Below are positions 9,601 to 17,552 of a stretch of 64,000 nt of DNA, piece after piece. The notes under the pieces were generated by a model, which had not been told where the DNA came from, did no database searches, and was given only the letters and a program-made list of their open reading frames with translations. The stretch's first letter is position 1; every line of letters begins with the position of its first letter. The translations under genes and the position numbers were made by a program. The DNA comes from CALOFP01 sp942492635 (GTDB lineage: Bacteria > UBP6 > UBA1177 > CALOFP01), in the NCBI GenBank assembly GCA_942492635.1, contig CALOFP010000002.1, positions 1,240,001 through 1,304,000 of the forward strand. The letters are read 5' to 3'.

Positions 9601-10647
9601 AGTTCAATTGAGCGGGAATACGGCGGGACGGGAATAGGACTTGCCATCACCAGACAGCTTGTGGAGCTGCACGGCGGAACAATCGGTGTCGAGTCGGAGA
9701 AAGGGATAGGGAGCCGATTTTTCTTCACAATGACTGCAGCTGAAAGTGATTCCGAACCTGTCAACACATCTGAAAAGGATGTTGGAAACAGAATTTTGCA
9801 AATGATGCCGAATGATTCTGCTTCTGAAAAGGATTCCGTTAACAGTGAGACTCAATTCACAATTCTCACAGTAGATGATGAAACGGTAAATCAGCAGGTA
9901 CTCAGGAGCCATCTTTCACTTAAAAATTACAAGGTAGAGCAGGTTTTTAACGGAAAGGAAGCTCTTGAATATCTTGCAGAAAATGAAAAACCGGATCTTA
10001 TTCTACTGGACATTATGATGCCCGGAATGTCGGGATACGACGTGCTTAAAAAGATCCGTGAGGAATATCCGCCGGCCGAACTTCCTGTCGTGATGCTGAC
10101 GGCAAAAAGCGGAGTGGACGATCTTGTGGAGGGATTCAAGGCGGGAGCGAATGACTACATACCCAAGCCTTTTGCAAAGGATGAGCTTATAGCGAGAGTC
10201 AGCTCCCACCTTGAAATATCGGAAAAGGTAAAAAGCGACAGGGAAGAGCTGGACGCCGTCATTTCTGAATTGAAAGAATCATCAATCTGTGAAAGAGTCG
10301 ATCAGGATTTGGCGGAAATTTACGTTGAAAAATTGAAAAAGGTGATGGAGCGGGAGAAAGCGTACCTGGAACCCGGATTGACGGTCGGTCAGTTGGCAGA
10401 AAAAACAGGAATCACCGGGCACAACATCTCCTACGTTCTCAACTCATGCCTCGGCATCAATTTTTACACATTCGTAAACAACTACAGAGTGGAGGAAGCA
10501 AAACAGCTTCTCCGTGATCCGAATACAAACAAAGAGAACATCCTTTCCATATCAATCATGGCCGGATTCAAATCAAAGGCAACATTCAATACATTTTTCA
10601 AAAAGACAACAGGCATGACCCCTTCCGCCTACCGCTCCGCAGATTAA
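6691..10647 (+). CDS. Hybrid two-component sensor/regulator (propeller-Y_Y_Y-kinase-receiver-AraC)
   Basis: 1318 residues, one polypeptide holding a whole signalling path. Order: signal peptide (1-25); about 14 propeller blades of the W-I-G-T-x-x-G-L type (45-620), enough for two seven-bladed propellers in the periplasm; a Y_Y_Y beta-sandwich (~655-735) with YTNIPPGDYTFRIRA; one transmembrane helix (~749-767); HisKA with SHELRTPLNG (H804); HATPase with N box NLVGNAVKF, DTGIGIP and GGTGIGLA; a receiver with VDDE and D1107 in LLDIMMPG and Lys in IPKPF; an AraC-type HTH at the C-terminus (~1225-1318). Family architecture is that of Bacteroidetes polysaccharide-sensing HTCS, so it likely senses an external ligand and controls nearby genes. 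TTG start, weak ribosome site. The EGF-metalloprotease gene follows on the same strand. Confidence 0.95.
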   Translation: MRFFYGIFLFLFIVIQPLYLRCSVLNSPFRRFVHRSWQVSEGLPQDSVNDIVQSRDGFIWLSTYNGLVRFDGIDFKIFNKSNTPQLTTNSIYGLMEDQNGNLWIGTYDGIVIYRDGSFKRFQFPEKLPKYQINWLFEGRDGVVWIATVDYGLIRFNDGKFRRYTTEDGLPGNTITHVFESKDGAVWIGTYKGLSRFKGGVFRNFTRQDGLSHNAVFCTYQDQKGVIWIGTYDGLNRYENGEFKIFNESDGLSSSRVGSILEDEEGVLWIGTNGGGVNRLKNGKFSAFSTADGLSSDVVWSIVPDREGNIWIGTHGGGLNFLKNSAFSSFSTDNGIADNHISAILSDSSGTLWVGTWNKGLNAIRNGAVKSYSFENDALPGSRIYSIGKSRDGALWVAVNGGMFKYENGKFDKFTAGGWEHHQSIINMAEDSTGAFWFSTLRHGIVRFKDEKYDYFDKKHGVTAQRIFQIAEGAGGEIFFGTYKNGLIRYKNGIFSSFTTENGLPDNSISALFSDSKKVIWIGTENGLSLMKDGKIFNFLEKHGMREISVQAITEDTLGNLWFSTVEGIFRLNREELVEVAEGRKAAVKTVLYGLADGMKSLEGVSGAPGAFRGSDGKLYFGTMKGVAIVDPGNLKKNEHPPELFIEKVVSDGTEAKNLGNIQLEAGTVNLQIHYTGLNFTAPEKITFSYKLEGFDNEWVEAGSRRVAYYTNIPPGDYTFRIRAKNSDGVGSIDDRTLKIYKNPFLYQTNLFKIFVLLTVMIIVFLIYRSRIMRLKKRERELEEINEKLTSLDRLKDRFIANTSHELRTPLNGIIGLTESIIDGAAGSITEDTRYNLNIVKNSGQRLATLINDILDFEKMKQNEIVLRPAAVDLRKSVESVLSISNALKSGKNIELLNLVDEKIYVKADSDRLQQIFYNLVGNAVKFTDSGKVEVFAKRRGETVEISVTDTGIGIPREKFDDIFKSFEQVDSSIEREYGGTGIGLAITRQLVELHGGTIGVESEKGIGSRFFFTMTAAESDSEPVNTSEKDVGNRILQMMPNDSASEKDSVNSETQFTILTVDDETVNQQVLRSHLSLKNYKVEQVFNGKEALEYLAENEKPDLILLDIMMPGMSGYDVLKKIREEYPPAELPVVMLTAKSGVDDLVEGFKAGANDYIPKPFAKDELIARVSSHLEISEKVKSDREELDAVISELKESSICERVDQDLAEIYVEKLKKVMEREKAYLEPGLTVGQLAEKTGITGHNISYVLNSCLGINFYTFVNNYRVEEAKQLLRDPNTNKENILSISIMAGFKSKATFNTFFKKTTGMTPSAYRSAD

Positions 10648-11016
10648 AACTGGGGGAGATTTTTTTCCACAGATGAACACAGATTAAAATGCAATTCTCA
10701 CCAAAAATCATTCCGTTGAATAAGCTATCTCTTGCTATGAAAGCGCTGTGAGTTAAATAAACGGAATATCTTTGGAAAATGACTTGTAGAGGTTGGCCCC
10801 GTGTCAACCCACATCTAGGACATTTAAAAGCATCACGATTTCCGTAACAATTCAAATTTCAGAAATCCCACCGGATAAATTCTTTCACTCTTCAACTTTT
10901 CAACCTCCCTCAAATCTTTTTTGTTCAAATGGGCCCATTCGGGCGACAACACCAGAGAATTTGGTTAACTTTCCCTGTGTTTAAAAGGGCTTGTAGAATT
11001 TTGAAGAGAGGTGTCC
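10648..11016. other. Intergenic, dispersed-repeat-like sequence
   Basis: 369 nt without a convincing gene. Near 10664-10688 it has CCACAGATGAACACAGATTA, a string I recognise as recurrent intergenic sequence in many environmental bacterial genomes. No clear terminator follows the regulator gene. Confidence 0.4.
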
Positions 11017-12612
11017 ATGAAGTTCAAATTTTTAAAAGTAATGATTTTTGTGCCGGTGATTATCTTTTTTTCTTTAGTTTCCTGCGGAATTTCCGATGGA
11101 GGAAATTCGGAAAATCGGGAGGACGGCGGTGCCGGTTCTTCTGTCGATCGGGATTATTCGGACGGTGAGAATAAAACTCAAGGATCCTGCCCTGAGGGAT
11201 TCGAAAGAGATGGTTTCGGCGAATGCATCGATATCGACGAATGCGAAAAGGGCAGAGAGTCTCTCTGTTCTTTCCAACACGCCAAGTGCGTAAATGAAGA
11301 GGGCGGTTTCAGATGCATTTGTCAATCCGGATTTGTTTTGGATTCGTCGACAGGAAGCAGCTGTGTTCCCAGACTCGATTTCGAAGGGCCGGTTTACCGC
11401 GGAAACGTAATTCTCATCAGTAACGAATCGACCGATCTCACAGGTCGGGAATTTACAGGCAGACTTGACGGAATAAAACTTTCCCGAAAGTCCCGAGCTA
11501 TCGCGAAAGAAGAAGGGGAAAGCGGGTGGAGATTGATATCCCCTGTCGTTCATCTCAAAAGCGGAAACAGAAAATTTTTCCGGCCTGTTTCAAGGTCAAA
11601 AACCGATTGGAAAGTGGGGGACACGAAGCGGTTTTTTGCTCACGGAGAAGAGGGGGACGAAATTGATGCCGTCCTCAGAAGTAGGAGCAACAAGTGCAAC
11701 ATCTGGGTGGAAAAAAGCGGCCAAAACAGTATAGACATGGAGCTGGCCGATGGACTTGCGGAAGAGTTCGACAACGTCATCTACGGCAAAATCACTGGAA
11801 AATTCTTTGAACCTTCCGATATAGACGGTGACGATAGGATAAACATTCTCTTTCTCAAAACCATGTACCCCGGAATCGGAAAAGTGGCCGGATACTTTGA
11901 TCCCAATCACCTTTACGATGCTGAAGGCTCAAACAAAATGGAGATTATCTTTGTTGATTACGAAGCACATCAAACCTTAGAGCGGTTGAGTCAGGTAATT
12001 GCCCATGAATTTACCCATATGGTTCATATTGTTCATGATTTTAAAGTTGAAAACAACGATCACTACGAGGCTTGGATGGGGGAGGGATTCGCCACATCCG
12101 GAGAAAAAGAGTACGTCGGTCATGCCAATGAACGAATAAGCTACTACAACAAATCAGTAACGATTCCAAAGGGAAGAGCACTCTTTCGGTTCGATTTTGG
12201 CGAAGACATGGCATCCAACTACGTGCTTTCATATCTCTTTTTCCAATATCTCGACATCCAGGCAGGCGTTGAAAATGAGATTTTCAAAGAAATAATAAAG
12301 GACACTGATAACACATACGTCGCGGTGGAAAAGGCCGCTCAAAAGCATATCGACGGCGAAATAACAATGTCCGAAATTCTCACAAATTTCAGGATAGCGC
12401 TCCTGCTAAAAGAGCCCGAAGGCAAATATGGATACCTTGGAATACCCGAATTCGACAAGTTGAAACCACGTTTCTACACCGGCAACGGATTCGATCTAGG
12501 AAGCGGCGGAGCAATCTACCTTGAAACAGGCGGCGAATTCCGCGAACCCGAAAAAAAAGGCGAACATATCCGCTACGTCGGAATCTACACAGGCGAAACA
12601 ACCGAAGATTGA
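11017..12612 (+). CDS. Secreted lipoprotein with EGF-like domain and HExxH zinc metalloprotease domain
   Basis: 531 residues from the ATG at 11017, chosen over an in-frame GTG at 11011 because GAGAGG lies 6-7 nt before it. Lipobox-like SLVSC anchors it. A Ca-binding EGF module follows (DIDECEKG, six Cys, ending at GSSC). The catalytic domain has H330-E331-F-T-H334 and a downstream Glu (WMGEGFAT, E356), the arrangement of M30/hyicolysin-like and related peptidases: two His and one Glu as zinc ligands, E331 as base. Probably an active surface protease. It follows the hybrid regulator and precedes a lipoprotein 21 nt on, likely one transcript. Family assignment beyond the zinc motif is tentative. 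Confidence 0.8.
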   Translation: MKFKFLKVMIFVPVIIFFSLVSCGISDGGNSENREDGGAGSSVDRDYSDGENKTQGSCPEGFERDGFGECIDIDECEKGRESLCSFQHAKCVNEEGGFRCICQSGFVLDSSTGSSCVPRLDFEGPVYRGNVILISNESTDLTGREFTGRLDGIKLSRKSRAIAKEEGESGWRLISPVVHLKSGNRKFFRPVSRSKTDWKVGDTKRFFAHGEEGDEIDAVLRSRSNKCNIWVEKSGQNSIDMELADGLAEEFDNVIYGKITGKFFEPSDIDGDDRINILFLKTMYPGIGKVAGYFDPNHLYDAEGSNKMEIIFVDYEAHQTLERLSQVIAHEFTHMVHIVHDFKVENNDHYEAWMGEGFATSGEKEYVGHANERISYYNKSVTIPKGRALFRFDFGEDMASNYVLSYLFFQYLDIQAGVENEIFKEIIKDTDNTYVAVEKAAQKHIDGEITMSEILTNFRIALLLKEPEGKYGYLGIPEFDKLKPRFYTGNGFDLGSGGAIYLETGGEFREPEKKGEHIRYVGIYTGETTED

Positions 12613-12633
12613 AATCTATAAAAGGAGAAAATT

Positions 12634-14106
12634 ATGAAAAGAAAGATTGGATTTTTTACAATTTTAGTGACGGTGCTGTTCAGTATTGTTTCATGCAGCA
12701 ACGATGACAAATCAACCGGTTCTGAAGGAACAGGTTACGATTCGGATTCGGCAGTACGAATTGAAGACGAGGACTCAAAAACGGACGGTGAGACCGAGCA
12801 AACCTTCGATTTTTCAAAACCGGTGGCCGAAAATTCCATGATCGTCACTTTTAAAGGATCGATCAATTCACGGGGAGCAGAAAAATCCGAACAGGGAATC
12901 GGCAGTTTTGAAATAACGCTGAATAACGAAAAGTTAACACTGGAAGACAAGCCCGTAACCAGATTTACAGAAATTGGGGAAAACGGTTTGGAAGTGCTCG
13001 AGATTTCGGCGTTTAATGACTACATAATTCTTGAAAAGACACCCGATATGCAGCAGGCTATCCAGTACCTTGTCGCTGGAGTTGCCATAACTCCCCAAAA
13101 TCTCAAAAAAATGAAAGTTGAAGGGCGAAAAATCGCTTCGGCTGCAGAGATAGAAAGTGCAAGACTTTACGAAGCTTCCGCATATATAAAAAAGGACGGA
13201 TCAAGAGTCGTCCGCTTCTGTAACCTGGCAAAAATCGATAAATTAAACAGCAATTCAAAAATGTTGATAGAGAATGACAAAAATCAGACGTTTGACCACG
13301 GAGAAGAACTTGAAATAAAAGCAAATATCGCACTTACAGATGATAAAACAGAAATAAAGAAAATTTATCCAAACGCAGTGGATGACGAAGGCAAACTTTG
13401 CGAATACCGAATAGGGGAAGATGCCGTAACAAAAGAGGATTTTGAAAAAGCAATATCCGGCAAAGTACAACTCGATTGCGAACTCCCCGAAAATTTTGAA
13501 GATCCTTTCTCCGAATCATATCTCACATTTCTCTTCAGCGGCGAAATCAACAGTCCGGATACAGACCAGGGAAAAGAGACTCCGGGAATGGGAGACTATA
13601 CACTTCTAGTTGACGGAAGGGAGATAAAAATTACCGACATGGGCGGCTACTCCAAAAGAATCTCATCCAAAGAGAAAGAGTATATTGCACTCGTATCCAT
13701 CGGTGATTACACAAACGCCGGCGGCAACCATGTAAAATTCAACATGCTCGAAATCGACATTCCGCTTGATGATCTGAAAAAAATGAAAGCCGATGGAGAA
13801 AACATCTACAAGCCAGGACCATCAGGTTACCCCATAATCACAACAGCCGAGTGGAAACCCGTCGACGGAAAAATGATAGGCAAATATTGTCCCATCGCCG
13901 TAGTCCCCGAGGAGACAACCGATTCATCCTACTTCATCTGCCACAAGAAAAACGCTGAATTCGCCGTCGGTGAAACCTACCAGATCGCCGCCAACCTCCG
14001 CCTCACCTCCGACCTCGAAAAAATCAAAGAATCATGGAACATAGATGCCCCCTGCTACTGCATCGACACCGAAGGCAATACAGTAGATTGCTCAGTGATG
14101 GAATAG
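12634..14106 (+). CDS. Lipoprotein with internally duplicated ~180-residue domain, unknown function
   Basis: 490 residues, strong AAAAGGAGAA site. Signal peptide ends FSIVSC, followed by an acidic linker. The body has two copies of one domain: copy 1 (~65-250) begins MIVTFKGSINS and holds GIGSFEITLNN, LKKMKVEGRKI, GEELEIKANIALTDD; copy 2 (~295-475) begins YLTFLFSGEINS and holds GMGDYTLLVDG, LKKMKADGENI, GETYQIAANLRLTSD. I do not recognise the domain. Beta-rich composition suggests a surface module. It lies 21 nt downstream of the metalloprotease, suggesting co-expression, perhaps as substrate or partner. Confidence 0.75.
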   Translation: MKRKIGFFTILVTVLFSIVSCSNDDKSTGSEGTGYDSDSAVRIEDEDSKTDGETEQTFDFSKPVAENSMIVTFKGSINSRGAEKSEQGIGSFEITLNNEKLTLEDKPVTRFTEIGENGLEVLEISAFNDYIILEKTPDMQQAIQYLVAGVAITPQNLKKMKVEGRKIASAAEIESARLYEASAYIKKDGSRVVRFCNLAKIDKLNSNSKMLIENDKNQTFDHGEELEIKANIALTDDKTEIKKIYPNAVDDEGKLCEYRIGEDAVTKEDFEKAISGKVQLDCELPENFEDPFSESYLTFLFSGEINSPDTDQGKETPGMGDYTLLVDGREIKITDMGGYSKRISSKEKEYIALVSIGDYTNAGGNHVKFNMLEIDIPLDDLKKMKADGENIYKPGPSGYPIITTAEWKPVDGKMIGKYCPIAVVPEETTDSSYFICHKKNAEFAVGETYQIAANLRLTSDLEKIKESWNIDAPCYCIDTEGNTVDCSVME

Positions 14107-14556
14107 TTACCACTCCCCGTAAAGACGTAGCACGCTACGTCTCGAAACCTAAAGGTGTTTTCGTAGAAACTCTATCACCTCTTCCTAAACGGCGACCAAA
14201 AAATTATCAGACCACACACGGACTCTGTTTCGATATCAAAATAAACATCCTGCTTGAAACACCCGCCGAACCGCCCTCAAAAAAATATTACCGTCAAATC
14301 AACGACTAAAAACCGCAAAATATTATCATAATCCCGAATCCAGCCACCAATACCCGGAAATATTGAGAATCCCTCAAAAACGATGATTTAACCTTAGAGA
14401 GTTAGCATCATACGTCTCTAAAAACCGGTCGACAAGCCTTGACAAAAATATTTCCACTATTGAAAAGGATGAAAAAAGGCTAAGGATAAGATCTTGCATG
14501 AAAAAGAAAATTAAACTATATTTAACAAAAATTGAAAAACATAACACGAGGAAATT
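14107..14556. other. Intergenic with a palindromic GACGTAGC element
   Basis: 450 nt with no credible gene. It begins with a perfect 8-bp inverted repeat (entered separately), and a degraded relative (ATACGTCTCTAAA) appears near 14410, so the ~290 nt between may be a decayed small mobile or repeat element. The last ~60 nt carry the AACACGAGGAAATT ribosome site for the next gene. Confidence 0.4.
14124..14141. repeat. Inverted repeat GACGTAGC-AC-GCTACGTC
   Basis: Perfect 8-bp arms with a 2-nt centre, 18 nt after the stop of the duplicated-domain lipoprotein gene. Similar GTAGC/CTACGTCTC palindromes occur as dispersed intergenic repeats in unrelated bacteria. No T-run follows, so a simple Rho-independent terminator is unlikely. 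Confidence 0.6.
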
Positions 14557-15816
14557 ATGAGAAGTATCGTTACTATTCTATTGATGTCTATTTTACTGTC
14601 TACCGGTTGCAAAGAAGATTCAACAGAGAAAAACTATTTAAAACTGCCGTGTGAAGCACATATATACGATGTTGAAAATGATGACGCAGGCAATACATAT
14701 CTATCGGGGATTGTTTCTGGCGATATTCATAACTCAGAGGAGTGTCTTAAGCATAAATCTGAAAGAAGTCACAACGGTTTTATTGCCAAATTAGATTCTA
14801 ATAAAAATTTCGAATGGGTGAAACAAATAGGCTCTTGGAAAAATTTACATCCTTTTTCTTTAAAAGTGGATAAAGACAGCATCTATCTTGTTGGGAGTGG
14901 AGGGGATACCCATTATACCGAAGACTATAGCTTTTTTATTAAATTTGATAAGAGCGGTGAAATTGTTTGGGAAAAGAGAATACCTTTTTCAACAGGGATT
15001 CATTCAATAACTGATCTTGATGTTGATTCTAAAGGTAACTTATTTCTTGTTGGATTTGAAAACTTAGGCAGCAGCCGCGTAAAAACAAACACTCTCCATA
15101 AATTTAACTCAAAAGGAGAGTTCTTATGGAAAAAAAATTGGGGCAAGCAAAGGGAAATATATTTATTAGACACTTATTTTATACCCTACGCGATACTCAA
15201 CTCCAGAATTAAAATAAAAATTGACTCCAAAGGTAGTATTTGGATAGCGAGCAACCGATGTTACTACTTTGGGGATAATAAATTGAGCACTATTTCGGAT
15301 ATTACTAAATTTGATGAAAGGGGTAATAAAATATTTGAGAAAGAAATAGAAAGAGACAATATTTTACATCGGGTCGTTTCTATTGATACTGACAATAACA
15401 ACAATCTTTACATTACAGGTTATAAAAGTGAAATGTTTGAAGGTTTTGTGTCAAAATACGACACTCATGGAAAAAGAATGTGGGAAAAAGACATAAAAAG
15501 TTTGTTGTCTGAACTAAATATGGAATTCGAATACAGAGATGGGACAATTAGCTTTTTTAACGATGTTCACTATAGTGTTGAAAAAAAGAGCCTATTTGTT
15601 ACTGGAGTTTGTTCTGAATTTTTGGAAGATAAAATATCTTTTGTGTTGAGTTTTTCGGATGAGGGTAATCTTTCAAGTTATAAAGAAATGAAAATATCGT
15701 CATTGAATGAATACCATACATTCTCATTTGAAAACAGCAATGATGTATACCTTTTTGGCAGTGACTCAAACATATACTATACAAAGATTGATTTAAATGA
15801 ACAAACAATGGAGTAG
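14557..15816 (+). CDS. Beta-propeller (SBBP-type) lipoprotein
   Basis: 419 residues; ACGAGGAAATT ribosome site before the ATG. Signal peptide with lipobox-like LSTGC. The body repeats the SBBP/delta-60 blade pattern: a D-x-x-GN-x-YL-x-G strand followed by FIAKLDSNKNFEWVKQ or FIKFDKSGEIVWEKR. About seven such units fit one propeller. Likely an outer-membrane-anchored recognition or scaffold protein; no catalytic residues seen. AT-rich codon use compared with upstream genes. Its stop is 3 nt from the next gene, a paralogue, so the pair is co-transcribed. Confidence 0.8.
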   Translation: MRSIVTILLMSILLSTGCKEDSTEKNYLKLPCEAHIYDVENDDAGNTYLSGIVSGDIHNSEECLKHKSERSHNGFIAKLDSNKNFEWVKQIGSWKNLHPFSLKVDKDSIYLVGSGGDTHYTEDYSFFIKFDKSGEIVWEKRIPFSTGIHSITDLDVDSKGNLFLVGFENLGSSRVKTNTLHKFNSKGEFLWKKNWGKQREIYLLDTYFIPYAILNSRIKIKIDSKGSIWIASNRCYYFGDNKLSTISDITKFDERGNKIFEKEIERDNILHRVVSIDTDNNNNLYITGYKSEMFEGFVSKYDTHGKRMWEKDIKSLLSELNMEFEYRDGTISFFNDVHYSVEKKSLFVTGVCSEFLEDKISFVLSFSDEGNLSSYKEMKISSLNEYHTFSFENSNDVYLFGSDSNIYYTKIDLNEQTME

Positions 15817-15819
15817 CTC

Positions 15820-17238
15820 GTGAAATTTAAAATATTGTTGCCTATTTTTATCTTTATAATCCTTGATGTTTCTTGTGAAGAACGTCACCAAAATAAAGTT
15901 GATATCGAAGTCGTTGGCATTTCTGATGATAGTAATGTGAAAATAAATTATCCTGAGTTGGTTAAAAATATTCAAATAGGTACTCCGCTTTGCGATTATG
16001 TTTCCGACATCACTCTTGATAGTGAAGAAAATATAATTATTTCGGGATATACACAAGGCTTTTTTGAAGATCCGGAAAACAGCCGAAATGAGTGTGAACA
16101 TTTTTGTGATTATGATTCATTTCTCATGAAATTGAACAAGGAAGGTAAAAGAATTTGGGTAAAACAATGGGGTGATGAAAAGATGCAAAAGAGCTTTGGT
16201 CACTCGGTTGATGAAAGTGACAACATCTATGTAATCAGTAGTGAATACGAAGAGAGCGAAGAAGAGCAGGAGGATGGATACACGACAAAGAGACGTAAAT
16301 TTGTAGGAAAAATAATAAAATATGATAAAAGTGGGGCAATTTTATGGAAAAAGGATGTCGATACTGATTCCAAGTCAATGCTTTTGACGGAGATATATTA
16401 TAAATCAGGTAACTTTTTTATTGCCGGCTCTTTCTTAAAACCTGAAATACCCCAACCTATAGATGGAAGAAAAGTTTACATTGGCAACAATATAATAATC
16501 AAATACGACGTCGATGGTAATGAAATATGGAGAAAAATAAATGAGGTCGGCATTTGGAGAGCTGAAATGTCCCATCAGATTGTGACGGATGAGGACGATA
16601 ATGTTTATGTTGCAGGAACGGATATTGACAGAGGTGGTAATGATGGGTATCACTCAGGCGGTGTTGGTCCAGAATATGATTTCAGTTCAGGATTTATTTA
16701 CAAATATTCCAAAGATGGCGATTTAATTTGGGAAAAGCGCCACTATGATGAGAAAATCCCGGAATATGGAAGTGCTTTTTTTACTGTTGCAATACAAAAT
16801 AATGAAATTTCCACTTCAGGATTTAAATTTACGGAATCTTTAGATTATATTGCTATTTTGGTTGAAAACTTTGATCTTGACGGGAACTGTAATTTAAAAA
16901 AAAGAATGGAGCTTTACAGAAAAAACGATTTGCTGGGTTTAGGATTTACAGGCAGAAACCTATTAACCTTAAAAGATGGCTCTTTATGCCTGACAGCTCA
17001 TATTTATAGAAAGGCCCCAGATCAAAATGGAGGACTTGCTTTGATTAGAGTAAACAATGATGGTACATATGATCTTTTAAGTGAGTGGGGGCATAAAAAT
17101 AGTTCGTCGAAAACAAAAATTATTTCTTCTACATTCTCTGAAAGCAATATTTTTGTAGCTGGGCAGAACCCGGGATCTTTTGATGGAACTGTTTCATATG
17201 GCGGGCAGGATATTTTCATAACAATTTTTGAATATTAA
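15820..17238 (+). CDS. Beta-propeller (SBBP-type) lipoprotein, paralogue of the upstream gene
   Basis: 472 residues from GTG at 15820. Signal peptide ends ILDVSC. Blade motifs: ITLDSEENIIISGYTQG, SFLMKLNKEGKRIWVKQWG, IIKYDKSGAILWKK, VVTDEDDNVYVAGTD, FIYKYSKDGDLIWEKR. The shared layout with the previous gene and the 3-nt spacing point to a tandem duplication, though identity looks low. It ends GSFDGTVSYGGQDIF, a phrase common at the end of these propellers. Ligand unknown. Confidence 0.8.
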   Translation: MKFKILLPIFIFIILDVSCEERHQNKVDIEVVGISDDSNVKINYPELVKNIQIGTPLCDYVSDITLDSEENIIISGYTQGFFEDPENSRNECEHFCDYDSFLMKLNKEGKRIWVKQWGDEKMQKSFGHSVDESDNIYVISSEYEESEEEQEDGYTTKRRKFVGKIIKYDKSGAILWKKDVDTDSKSMLLTEIYYKSGNFFIAGSFLKPEIPQPIDGRKVYIGNNIIIKYDVDGNEIWRKINEVGIWRAEMSHQIVTDEDDNVYVAGTDIDRGGNDGYHSGGVGPEYDFSSGFIYKYSKDGDLIWEKRHYDEKIPEYGSAFFTVAIQNNEISTSGFKFTESLDYIAILVENFDLDGNCNLKKRMELYRKNDLLGLGFTGRNLLTLKDGSLCLTAHIYRKAPDQNGGLALIRVNNDGTYDLLSEWGHKNSSSKTKIISSTFSESNIFVAGQNPGSFDGTVSYGGQDIFITIFEY

Positions 17239-17552
17239 GCCCCCGGTTTTGAATGTTCAATTGCCTCATAAGCCTCGCTAGGGGCGCAACAATTGTAGCG
17301 GTGTGTGCACAAACGCACCTGTATGAAAGACCTCACCCCTCGCGAACCCTGAAAGGGAGATACGCTTCACGGGAATCATTTGCAAAAAAGAGAATCACAA
17401 CCGGTAAAATTAAATAAAAAAGATGATTTGCAATATGTTTAAATCATGTATGTGAGAGTGAAAAGCAAAATTAATAATTGAAAATAAGAGAGCTAAAGAT
17501 AAAATGCTTGCTGCCTTTTTTATAAGTATCTTTTGCAAAAAGGAGAATTTGG
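17239..17552. other. Intergenic with repeat-like strings
   Basis: 314 nt, no gene. The middle part (about 17265-17365: GCCTCGCTAGGGGCG, CCTCACCCCTCGCG, CTGAAAGGGAGA) is GC-richer than its flanks and reads like a scrap of dispersed repeat. GGTGTGTGC and GCACC around 17300-17320 can form a weak hairpin. Confidence 0.35.

Noticed and set aside
14034..14309. 91-codon ORF overlapping the end of the duplicated-domain lipoprotein gene
   Set aside because: Arg/Pro-rich out-of-frame shadow running into the palindromic repeat; no ribosome site.
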